Assembly: GCA_002293525.1 (NCBI GenBank)
Contig: DBDJ01000026.1
Location: 81,714 to 99,117 of the forward strand
From: Lachnospiraceae bacterium UBA935
GTDB taxonomy: Bacteria > Bacillota > Clostridia > Lachnospirales > Lachnospiraceae
Direction of reading: 5' to 3'
Length of the DNA: 17,404 nt
Under the pieces are notes generated by a model. The model was not told where the DNA came from. It did not search any database and saw only the letters and a list, made by a program, of their open reading frames with translations. Below are positions 8,441 through 15,900 of this stretch, one piece after another. Made by a program: the position numbers and the translations under genes. Within the stretch, counting starts at the first letter, position 1. Every line of letters begins with the position of its first letter.

Positions 8441-9727
8441 ATGTTATATGCAATATTAACATTTGCATTTAAACTATTTGATTCTGTGCTGGCAACAATT
8501 TTCTTTCTAAATTTCAATGGATATAAAATAAAAGAAAAACCTGCTTTTTGGAGTTTATGCCCAATACTGATAATCATAACAGAAATTTCTGTTGTCTGGT
8601 TTGATATATTTGTTGTTTTTATGAGTATATTAGTATCTTTTGTTTTTATGATGGTATGCAAGTTTAATAAAACAACACGGTTAAGATGCTTATGGGCCAG
8701 TGTCCTGTTTTATGGGACATTAATGTTAGTTAATTCAATAATTTATAGTATTTTCCAGTCTTTAACGGGTGTTAATATAATGCATTTGGTGGAACGAATG
8801 GACGTTTATGTGGCAATTTGCATTATATCGAAAATTTTCTTGTTACTAACAATCAAAACATACATTAATATAAAAGAGCGTTTGGAATATAAAGGTAAAA
8901 GTGTTAATATTCTAAATCTATTGTTTACTTCTTTATTCGATATTTTATTGATTATTATTATAATGAGAATTACGACGGTAGATTTAAGTTTTCCCCTTAC
9001 CTTGGTAATGATTGGATTATTTATCAGTGGTCTTATACATTTTTACATGTATGCTAAGTTAAGTGGAAAGGCAAGGGTAGAACTAGATTATGAATTGTTA
9101 AAGCAAAAAACTATTTTGGATAAAAAATCATTTAGAGAAAAAAAGAACCAGCTTGATAATGCTAAACGAATGAATCATGATATAAAAAATCATCTAATGC
9201 ATATTGAATATTATATAAGATCAGCAAAGCATGAAAAGGCAATAAATTATATAGAAAGAATTGTAAATCAAATGAACAGTCAACCAAGCAATATGAATTT
9301 AACTAACGATACTTTGAATTATGTATTAAATTATAAAATAGAAGCAGCAATAAAGCTGGGGATAAATGTAACAGCACAGATTGAAGATATTAAAGAGTGC
9401 ATTATTGAGGATTTTGATTTATGCTCCTTATTGAGTAATATTTTAGACAATGCAATAGAGAGTTCAGAAAAAGAAGCAGAAAAGCATATTGCGATAGAAA
9501 TCTTTAATTTTTCCGGATATCAGGCTTACTCCGTGAAAAATAGGGTCGAGAATTCAGTTTTGACTCAGAATGGTGCATTACTAAGCAGCAAAAATGATGA
9601 AATAAATCATGGATTTGGTATGAAACAGATAAAAAATATTATAAATAACTATAAAGGTCACATAGATATATATGAAAAAGAAAAGTATTTTAATATTATG
9701 ATTTTAATTCCGAGAAAAATTTCTTGA
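8441..9727 (+). CDS. agrC: AgrC-like membrane sensor histidine kinase
   Basis: A 428-residue receptor kinase. About the first 205 residues form six or seven hydrophobic membrane segments, as in AgrC/ComD-type peptide receptors (HPK10). A charged linker leads to MNHDIKNHLMHIEYYI, with His246 the likely phospho-acceptor, then a HATPase_c_5-type ATP-binding domain with the N-box SLLSNILDNAIESS and the glycine motif HGFGMKQI (about residue 390). It should sense the mature AgrD peptide outside the cell and phosphorylate the regulator encoded 55 bases upstream. I chose ATG 8441 because AAGGAG lies seven bases before it. A longer reading from TTG 8411 has no ribosome-binding site and places that AAGGAG inside the gene. 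Confidence 0.88.
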   Translation: MLYAILTFAFKLFDSVLATIFFLNFNGYKIKEKPAFWSLCPILIIITEISVVWFDIFVVFMSILVSFVFMMVCKFNKTTRLRCLWASVLFYGTLMLVNSIIYSIFQSLTGVNIMHLVERMDVYVAICIISKIFLLLTIKTYINIKERLEYKGKSVNILNLLFTSLFDILLIIIIMRITTVDLSFPLTLVMIGLFISGLIHFYMYAKLSGKARVELDYELLKQKTILDKKSFREKKNQLDNAKRMNHDIKNHLMHIEYYIRSAKHEKAINYIERIVNQMNSQPSNMNLTNDTLNYVLNYKIEAAIKLGINVTAQIEDIKECIIEDFDLCSLLSNILDNAIESSEKEAEKHIAIEIFNFSGYQAYSVKNRVENSVLTQNGALLSSKNDEINHGFGMKQIKNIINNYKGHIDIYEKEKYFNIMILIPRKIS

Positions 9728-9748
9728 TAGATTCTCTTATTTTTTTCT
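9712..9748 (+). terminator. Weak candidate terminator after agrC
   Basis: GAGAA (9712-9716) can pair with TTCTC (9732-9736), followed by a T-rich run (TTATTTTTTTCT). The stem is only five pairs and spans the kinase stop codon, so this is tentative. The presence of a separate promoter for agrB fits a transcript end here. Confidence 0.3.
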
Positions 9749-9817
9749 ATTGTTCCGTTACTTCTTGCTATAAGTATCGATAAATATAACTTATAACATC
9801 TCCTGATTGATGTGCCG

Positions 9818-9845
9818 ATTATCCCTCCAAAATGCAAATCATCCC
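9818..9845 (+). promoter_or_regulatory. Twin direct-repeat operator upstream of agrB (predicted LytTR site)
   Basis: ATTATCCC (9818-9825) and TCATCCC (9839-9845) place two ATCCC cores exactly 20 bases apart. The same arrangement recurs at 10842-10869 before loaP, with 21 of 28 positions identical, including CAA triplets at matching internal positions. The second core here is also the left arm of a small palindrome, ATCCC-AAA-GGGAT (9841-9853). LytTR regulators typically bind two direct repeats about two turns apart. That this is the site of the regulator encoded upstream is inference. Confidence 0.6.
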
Positions 9846-9852
9846 AAAGGGA

Positions 9853-9880
9853 TAGATTTCTAAAAATATAATGTTAAAAT
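9853..9880 (+). promoter_or_regulatory. Candidate activator-dependent promoter of agrBD
   Basis: A poor -35 (TAGATT, 9853-9858) is followed after 16 bases by TAAAAT (9875-9880). The -35 begins eight bases past the twin-repeat block and the -10 thirty bases past it, nearly the same geometry as the loaP promoter. A weak -35 is what an activator-dependent promoter would show. TATAAT at 9867-9872 is an alternative -10, so the exact start is unsure. Confidence 0.45.
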
Positions 9881-9911
9881 AATATAAGATTAGACATAGA
9901 GGTAAGAAATT

Positions 9912-10499
9912 ATGGTAAGACAAATTGCGGGTTACCTGTCTAAAAGATGGGTAGAAAGAAATATTATTACTAGTGATGCCTATGACTGCTACGTATATGG
10001 CTGGGAGGTCATAATATTAATCATACTAGAAGTTGCCAATATTTTAATAATTGGTATATGTAGTGATACCTTAGGAAGCGCAGTTATATTTCTTGTTACG
10101 TTTGTTTCAGTGAGAAGATACACCGGCGGATACCATGCAAAAACCTGTTTAAGATGTAATATTTGTTTGTCAATGCTTTATTTGTTGAATCTGTATATAA
10201 CATTTAACCTTAAATTTATGCGAGAGTCAATTATTATAACGTTTTTGTTAGTTGGTCTCATTGTTATCTATCTGATCGGGCCGATAGAACATATTAATAA
10301 AAAAATCAGTCCAGATCAAGTAAATAGAAATAAAATTATTTCGATGGCTCTCTTTTCCTTGTGTTGTGTTATTAGTTTTTTGTTTGTTAAAATAGATATA
10401 TATGTGGCAAGTATTATAAGTATTACGCTTTTTGAAATATTAATATTAATGCTTATTGCAAAATTCACTGCCATGTTTCTAAAGACAGATAATTCTTAA
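9912..10499 (+). CDS. agrB: AgrB-type autoinducer-peptide processing membrane protease
   Basis: A 195-residue integral membrane cysteine endopeptidase of the accessory gene regulator B family. It cuts the C-terminal tail from AgrD and closes the peptide into a ring. The family signature RRYTGGYHAKTCLRC is clear: the catalytic pair should be His75 and Cys82, seven residues apart as in S. aureus AgrB (His77/Cys84); Cys79 and Cys85 are close by. Several hydrophobic segments flank the motif, and the PIEHINKK loop is also typical. The length is normal for the family. The start ATG follows AGAGGTAAG. The gene has its own candidate promoter with twin repeats, separate from the regulator-kinase pair. 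Unusually, its substrate gene agrD begins 133 bases downstream instead of being adjacent or overlapping. Confidence 0.92.
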   Translation: MVRQIAGYLSKRWVERNIITSDAYDCYVYGWEVIILIILEVANILIIGICSDTLGSAVIFLVTFVSVRRYTGGYHAKTCLRCNICLSMLYLLNLYITFNLKFMRESIIITFLLVGLIVIYLIGPIEHINKKISPDQVNRNKIISMALFSLCCVISFLFVKIDIYVASIISITLFEILILMLIAKFTAMFLKTDNS

Positions 10500-10516
10500 A
10501 TGATATAGATATATTT

Positions 10517-10547
10517 TCTTTGCTACATGTATATCAAATAGCAAAGA
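10517..10547 (+). other. Stem-loop in the agrB-agrD gap
   Basis: TCTTTGCTA-like left arm (TCTTTGCTA paired from 10517) and TAGCAAAGA (10539-10547) form a nine-pair stem with a 13-base loop. It is followed by ATTTATATAAAA and not by a true U-tract, so it is more likely an RNA stability, processing or attenuation element than a strong terminator. Confidence 0.45.
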
Positions 10548-10559
10548 TTTATATAAAAG

Positions 10560-10597
10560 TTAGAAAGACAGACGGGGAACCCCGGGGATTCTTCTAA
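10560..10597 (+). other. GC-rich structured element upstream of agrD
   Basis: TTAGAA (10560-10565) pairs with TTCTAA (10592-10597) and encloses GGGGAACCCCGGGG (10574-10587). Within this, the C-run can pair with either G-run, giving two alternative hairpins. Such a G/C block is striking in otherwise AT-rich DNA. It lies about 35 bases before the agrD start, outside the AGGAG ribosome-binding site. I do not recognise it as a known riboswitch. Confidence 0.35.
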
Positions 10598-10632
10598 TAG
10601 GCATCAAAATACATTAAGTGAGGAGAAAGAAT

Positions 10633-10773
10633 ATGGTTAAAAAAATGGAAAAGCTCTTAGCAAAGATGGTAATTAAAACAACAATTAATGTGGAAAAGAC
10701 CCCGTCACTTTGGGGATGCTATCAACCTAAGGAACCCAGGAATCTCAACGAGAAATTAAAAATGATCAAGTGA
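10633..10773 (+). CDS. agrD: AgrD-like cyclic autoinducer peptide precursor
   Basis: A 46-residue pro-peptide with the three AgrD parts: an amphipathic basic N-terminal helix (MVKKMEKLLAKMVIK), a short signal segment (PSLWGC), and a charged tail starting YQPKEPRNL, closely like the clostridial AgrD tail HQPEEP. Aligned on Leu-Trp and Gln-Pro, the segment Ser-Leu-Trp-Gly-Cys (residues 25-29) replaces Cys-Leu-Trp-Phe-Thr of C. perfringens. The ring nucleophile would therefore be Ser25 (lactone), and the single cysteine would be the carboxyl end of the ring. Ser-based lactones are known for S. intermedius AIP and E. faecalis GBAP. AGGAG lies seven bases before the ATG. AgrB upstream should process it and the kinase should sense it. 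The precise peptide ends are predicted, not seen. Confidence 0.85.
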   Translation: MVKKMEKLLAKMVIKTTINVEKTPSLWGCYQPKEPRNLNEKLKMIK

Positions 10774-10785
10774 TAAGGAATTACC

Positions 10786-10821
10786 GCTCATCCAGCAAGG
10801 AATTGCTGGATGAGTATTTTT
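10786..10821 (+). terminator. Strong intrinsic terminator after agrD
   Basis: CTCATCCAGCAA (10787-10798) and TTGCTGGATGAG (10803-10814) form a perfect 12-pair stem closed by a GGAA tetraloop, with a possible extra G-U pair at the base, followed by TATTTTT (10815-10821). It ends the agrBD transcript just before the loaP operator, so loaP-NRPS is a separate transcription unit. Confidence 0.9.
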
Positions 10822-10841
10822 CACTTTATTATTTGTTACAT

Positions 10842-10869
10842 ATTATCCCAACAATCGACAAGTCATCCC
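10842..10869 (+). promoter_or_regulatory. Twin direct-repeat operator upstream of the loaP-NRPS operon
   Basis: ATTATCCC (10842-10849) and TCATCCC (10863-10869) repeat the pattern found before agrB, with the ATCCC cores again exactly 20 bases apart and 21 of 28 positions shared. The block ends seven bases before a -35 box. It probably makes the biosynthetic operon a direct target of the agr-type response regulator; the binding itself is inferred. Confidence 0.6.
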
Positions 10870-10876
10870 GCTTCCA

Positions 10877-10905
10877 TTGACCAAATCAAAAATTAATTTT
10901 ATATT
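10877..10905 (+). promoter_or_regulatory. Promoter of the loaP-aminotransferase-NRPS operon
   Basis: TTGACC (10877-10882, five of six consensus positions) is followed after 17 bases by TATATT (10900-10905). Transcription would start near 10912, leaving a leader of about 150 bases before the loaP ATG. Its placement immediately downstream of the twin repeats supports activator contact with RNA polymerase at the -35. Confidence 0.6.
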
Positions 10906-10966
10906 TATAAACGATATCATTAATATCCATAATTAAGACAAGTTATTTCAGAAAAGAAGAAAAATT

Positions 10967-10996
10967 CTAATCTATGTTGCGGCTAGTTAGTATTTT
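10967..10996 (+). other. Candidate leader hairpin with short U-run (possible LoaP-responsive element)
   Basis: CTAA-T-CTA (10967-10974) pairs with TAGTTAG (10984-10990) as seven pairs with one bulged T and a nine-base loop, followed by TATTTT. It lies in the predicted untranslated leader of loaP. LoaP proteins are known to bind a hairpin in the leader of their target operon, so a structured element is expected somewhere here. This stem is weak and the assignment is tentative. Confidence 0.25.
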
Positions 10997-11065
10997 AATC
11001 TGTCATATCCGTATTTTGACTCTCAATATAAGAGCTATGGCGAAGCTATGTCTGAGGGAGGTAAT

Positions 11066-11632
11066 ATGAGCTGGTATGCATTCCATGTAAGAACAGGTAA
11101 TGAAAACAAGTTATGTAGATATTTTGATTATATTTTCAAGGATTTTCAGGAAATTGAATATAAACTTATGATACCCAGAAGGGAATTACTTGAGTACAAA
11201 GCAGGTACTAAAAAAATTGTTTATAAAATGCTGTTTTCAGGATATATTTTGATTGATACAGAATCTATATCCAAGATTTATAATATAATGAAAAATTTTT
11301 GGCATCCTGAAATATATGCTTTGATCAGGACACAAGATTATTTTCAGAAAATAACAGCAGAAGAGATATTACCGATTCTGGAAATAATAAATGAAGATGG
11401 CATTATTAAAATGTCAAAGATACATGTATTGAAAAATCGAATAACCGTTATAGATGGAGCATTATTGAACTATACGGGAAGAATAAATAAAATAAATCCA
11501 CGGAAAGGAAGGGCAAGAATTTCAATGGATTTTTTGAATTGTAAGTATGACTTTGACATTGGGGTAAAATGTGTAGAAAAATTATCTGATATTGACTTAA
11601 AAAAGGAAATGGTAAGTTTTGAAACAAACTAA
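11066..11632 (+). CDS. loaP: LoaP-type NusG paralogue (processive antiterminator)
   Basis: A 188-residue NusG-family protein. The N-terminal NGN domain (about 1-110) begins SWYAFHVRTGNE, as in NusG/RfaH/LoaP, and includes KMLFSGYILIDT. A KOW motif follows at about 128-152 (VIDGALLNYTGRINKINPRKGRARI-type; Gly131, Gly138 and the basic RKGRA end are visible). It is a specialised paralogue and not housekeeping nusG, because it lacks the secE/ribosomal-protein neighbours and heads an NRPS operon. LoaP of B. velezensis promotes readthrough of terminators in long polyketide operons, and the same role is inferred here. I chose ATG 11066 because GGAGG precedes it by four bases; an in-frame ATG at 11048 has no ribosome-binding site and would include this Shine-Dalgarno. 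It lies 47 bases before the aminotransferase gene with no terminator between. Confidence 0.87.
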   Translation: MSWYAFHVRTGNENKLCRYFDYIFKDFQEIEYKLMIPRRELLEYKAGTKKIVYKMLFSGYILIDTESISKIYNIMKNFWHPEIYALIRTQDYFQKITAEEILPILEIINEDGIIKMSKIHVLKNRITVIDGALLNYTGRINKINPRKGRARISMDFLNCKYDFDIGVKCVEKLSDIDLKKEMVSFETN

Positions 11633-11679
11633 GATATAGGGATACAAATTAGGACAACAGTGAAAGGAGTACAACTAAT

Positions 11680-12867
11680 ATGGAGTTTAATTATGCAGAT
11701 CGTGTCTTACAGATGGATGCATCAGATATCAGAAAATTAATGAAAATTATAACAGACCCTAATATGATATCGTTTGGGGCCGGAAGCCCGGCTAAGAACT
11801 TATTTCCGATAGACGAGCTAAAAAATGCAAACGACCTGGTATATAAGGACAATGTCTTAGGAGCATTTCAATATTCGAACTCTGAAGGATATGTGCCGTT
11901 ACGGGAATGGATAGTAGAAAGACACAATCATACAAACCGGACCATGCTGCGAAAGGAAAATGTTTTAATTACTAATGGATCTCAGCAAGGTCTGGATTTT
12001 GTGGGAAAAATATTCTTAAATAAAGGAGACATAGTCCTTTGCGAAAATCCGACATATGCTTCAGCATTATCTGCATTCAGAAGTTACGAATGTGAATTTC
12101 AAGGAATTACAATAGACGATGAAGGCATGGTCTTAAGTGAAGTCAAAGACTTAATTGCCAAGCACGATAATATTAAATTTATTTATATAATTCCCAATCA
12201 TCAAAATCCAACAGGTACTACATGGAGCTTGAAGCGTCGTAAAGCGCTTGCAGAAATTGCTAAAAAGAACAGAATTATTATTATTGAAGACGATCCTTAT
12301 AGAGAATTGAGTTTTGATGGCTCCTATTTACCTTCTGTCAGCCAATTTGATAATTGCAATTATGTAATCACTTTGGGCTCCTTTTCAAAAGCACTGTGCC
12401 CTGGTTTGCGAGTGGGTTGGATTCTTGCTAATGAAGAAATTATTTCAAAACTAATCTATGCGAAGCAGGCAACAGACTTACAAACAAATGAAATTGTGCA
12501 GCGTCAGATATATAATTATCTAAACATGTATAATTATGATGAACATCTTAGCATTATACGGAAACAATATAAAAAACGCTGTGATACCGCTTGCGAAATC
12601 GCATCTGAGTTTTTCCCGCAAGTTGTTAATTTTATCAAGCCCACAGGAGGCTTTTTTTTGTGGCTGAACCTGCCGAATCATATTGACACTAAGGATTTAT
12701 TACCAATAGCTATTAAAAGAGGGGTAGCATATGTTCCTGGATACTCATTCTATCCGGATAAATCAATACACAACAACATACGCCTGAATTATTCAAGTGT
12801 TGCCGAGGAGGATTTAATCCACGGAATTAAAGTTTTAGGTTCTGTGATCAAAGAGGTATGTGATTAA
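11680..12867 (+). CDS. PLP-dependent aminotransferase (class I, LysN/ARO8-like)
   Basis: A 395-residue fold-type-I aminotransferase of normal length. Seen residues: the substrate/cofactor loop NHQNPTGT with Asn176; EDDPYREL with Asp204 (pairs the pyridine nitrogen) and Tyr207; the Schiff-base lysine Lys237 in GSFSKALCPGLRVGW, with Arg244; and Arg368 in NNIRLNYS for the substrate carboxylate. The pattern fits the COG1167 group (2-aminoadipate, aromatic or branched-chain aminotransferases) but without the GntR DNA-binding domain of MocR regulators. In an NRPS operon it most likely makes or recycles an amino acid used by the assembly line, for example a non-proteinogenic one. The substrate cannot be read from the sequence. 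AAAGGAG lies ten bases before the ATG. The NRPS gene starts 42 bases downstream. Confidence 0.88.
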   Translation: MEFNYADRVLQMDASDIRKLMKIITDPNMISFGAGSPAKNLFPIDELKNANDLVYKDNVLGAFQYSNSEGYVPLREWIVERHNHTNRTMLRKENVLITNGSQQGLDFVGKIFLNKGDIVLCENPTYASALSAFRSYECEFQGITIDDEGMVLSEVKDLIAKHDNIKFIYIIPNHQNPTGTTWSLKRRKALAEIAKKNRIIIIEDDPYRELSFDGSYLPSVSQFDNCNYVITLGSFSKALCPGLRVGWILANEEIISKLIYAKQATDLQTNEIVQRQIYNYLNMYNYDEHLSIIRKQYKKRCDTACEIASEFFPQVVNFIKPTGGFFLWLNLPNHIDTKDLLPIAIKRGVAYVPGYSFYPDKSIHNNIRLNYSSVAEEDLIHGIKVLGSVIKEVCD

Positions 12868-12909
12868 GACATTTAAGAACATATTTTTTGCAAAAGGAGG
12901 AGAACTATT

Positions 12910-15900
12910 GTGAATAAATACAGCGATTTATCTGAGAAGAAGATAATTCTTGAAAAATTCAATGATACAAAGACGGAATATCCCAGCGAATCCAGTATAG
13001 TGGAACTGTTTGAAGAGCAAGCGCGTTTAAACCCTGGCCGTATTGCAGTGAGAGATATGTTCAGAGACTTATCATATGACGAGTTAGATCAGTTGTCAGG
13101 AAGGTTGGCAGCACATCTTCTTAAGACTGGTGTAAAACCAGGCGATATTGTTGGGATATCAACAGAAAAGAGGTTAGAAATAGTTGTTGGTTTCCTGGGA
13201 ATATTGAAGGCCGGTGCAGTTTATCTGCCTCTGAATATGAATGATCCCAGTTCGCGGATACAGAAAATAGTAGAAGACAGTGGATGTAAAATGATTTTGA
13301 CATTAGAATCACAAACAACAAAGATTAAGACGGCCTTTTTAGATTTAGAAGACCTATTGCATGAGCCGGTAAATTTTTCATCTCAGAATTATCACTGTCA
13401 AGCCCAAGACCCTGCATATGTAATTTACACATCAGGGACAACGGGTATGCCTAAAGGAGTTGTTATCCCGCATAGAGGCGTAGTGCGTCTGGTTCGAAAT
13501 AATTTGTTTTTAGACTTTACTAGTATCAGCTTATTATGTGGTTTAGCTTTCACTTTTGATGCTACGGTGATGAAGGTTTGGGGTGTTTTACTTAATGGTG
13601 GAACAATTACTTTGGTGAATTCCAATGTAATGACTGATCCCGCCCAATTAGCGCAGACAATAAAGAAATATAATATTGATGTCGCCGGTATTACAACTAT
13701 TCTATTTAATCAAACAGTAACTATCAATACTACTTTATTCAGCAGTCTCAAATGTGTATTGGTCGGTGGTGAGAAGCTTTCCGAGCAGCACATTGCTATG
13801 CTGAGAAATGCAAATAAGAGTATCAGAATCATTAATTTGTATGGACCAACAGAAAATTCGGTTGTTTCAACAGCATATGAAATAGGTGACGTAGTGCCAG
13901 AGGAGCTGCCTATTGGTAAACCCATAGGGAATTCCACGGCATATATCCTCAATGGAAATAACTTATGCGGTATCGGAGAAAAAGGTGAACTGTGTTTGGG
14001 GGGGGATGGGGTAGCACTTGGGTATATTAACAATCAAAAGTTGACAGCAGAAAAATTCATTGACAATCCGTTTGTACCAGGAACTTTAATATACAGAACC
14101 GGGGATGTGGCCAGCTGGTTACCAGATGGAAATATCAGGTTTTATGGCCGTATGGATGATCAGGTAAAAATAAGAGGATACCGCATTGAACTGGGTGAAA
14201 TTGAAAGACAGCTTACCAAATTTCCCGGCGTTCTTGATACTGTGGTAATGGCAAAAGATAATGGTAAATATAAATATTTATGTGCCTATATTGTTGCGGC
14301 TGAAACACTTATAATAGACAAGGTTCGGTTATTTTTGTCTCAAAGCCTGCCAGACTATATGATACCTAATCATTATGTTCAGATGGAAAAATTTCCGGTT
14401 AATAGGCAAGGGAAAGTGGATCGTACTGCCTTGCCGGAGCCGGAGTTGATCAGCTTAACAGAATATGTCGCTCCTAGTAATGAGATTGAAACGCTCTTAG
14501 TAAATATTTTTGCCGTAGTATTAGGCCAAGAGCGGATTGGTATCAAAGATAATTTTTTCGAACTTGGTGGCGATTCAATAAAAGCTATTAGATTGATTTC
14601 TAAATTACGGGAATATGGATATGATATTACCGTGCGGGAAATTCTTCAAGGTAAAACCATTCAAACAATAGCAGGCAGAGTAAAAAAACAAGGAAGTATA
14701 TTTATCAATCAAAATGAAATTGTTGGTGAAGTACCTTTGACAGCGATCCAAAAGACATTTTTTGAAAGTAAACTGGAACAGCCCCATCATTTTAATCAGA
14801 CACTGCTTTTTGAAAGCAGTGACATTATTAACGAGGCCGATATGCGCAATGCGCTAAATCATATCTTACTCCATCACGATATGTTAAGAGCTGTTTACGC
14901 AGATAACAGCCAAAGAATAAGTCAATTTCAGCAGGATTGCAATTTTGTATTGAATACATATGATTTTACAGAATCTGATGAGGATGCAGTACATGAGAAA
15001 ATAATATCGATCGATAAAGCATTGCAGTCCGGTATTAATTTAGAAAGCGGACCTATTGTAAAGGCTGTTTTATTTCTTACTAAGAAGAGAACTCTTTTAC
15101 TCGTCGCCATACATCACTTAGTTGTTGATGGTGTATCGTGGAGAATTCTGGCAGAAGATATTAATACGGCTTACACGTTATCACTTCAAAAACTGCCAAT
15201 TATTCTTCCTCAAAAAACAACTTCTTTTCAAGAGTGGAGTAAAGCTGTTTTTGAATATAGTATGAGTCCACAGCTGCTTGGTGAACTCAAGTACTGGGAA
15301 AAAGTTAATTTTAAGATGAATGATGGCAGGCTTGAATTAGCAGGTGAAGGCGGTTGGGGGATTCAAAGACTTGAAACAGCCTTAAGCGAAGAATCAACAG
15401 AATTGTTGATTCATGAAGCCGGCAACGCTTATAATACAGAAATTAATGATTTATTGTTGACGGCTTTGTTTAGAGTTTTACAAAGATTAACCTATTCTAA
15501 TACCATTTCTGTCAACCTAGAGGGGCATGGCAGACAACATATCAGTGATAAAGTTATAGTTGACAGAACTGTGGGATGGTTTACCAGTATTTTCCCTGTT
15601 GTAGTTGATAATATTGGACAGACTTTGGAAGCGGATATCCGAACTGTAAAGGAAACGCTGCGGCGCGTACCTAATAGTGGTTTTGGTTATTCCTTGCTAT
15701 CTGAGCTGTCTGCTAAGCTAGTGAAAAGGCAACCGGATGTTACTTTTAATTATTTAGGAGATTTTAGAGAGAATGCCAGTAATAAGACGTTTAGAATTGC
15801 TCAAGTAGAATATGGTTATGAAGTGTCTGAAAAAAATTCTTTTGGATCTGCAATCTTCATAGATTGTTCAATCATAAGCGGGAAACTGCAGATTGATTTA

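Noticed and set aside
9769..9795. TATAAGT/ACTTATA inverted repeat before agrB as a terminator or operator
   Set aside because: Seven A/T-rich pairs with a 13-base loop and no U-run. This is expected by chance in such AT-rich sequence.
11048..11065. Upstream ATG as the loaP start
   Set aside because: It has no Shine-Dalgarno. The GGAGG just before ATG 11066 and the NusG-like start SWYAFHV support the downstream codon.
11680..12867. Aminotransferase gene as a MocR-type transcription regulator
   Set aside because: The protein begins directly with the aminotransferase fold and has no N-terminal GntR helix-turn-helix domain; 395 residues fit an enzyme only.
10845..13650. Further ATCCC cores as extra regulator sites
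   Set aside because: Other ATCCC matches (for example in the NRPS near 13245, 13446 and 13637) lie in coding DNA without the 20-base paired spacing or flanking CAA positions.
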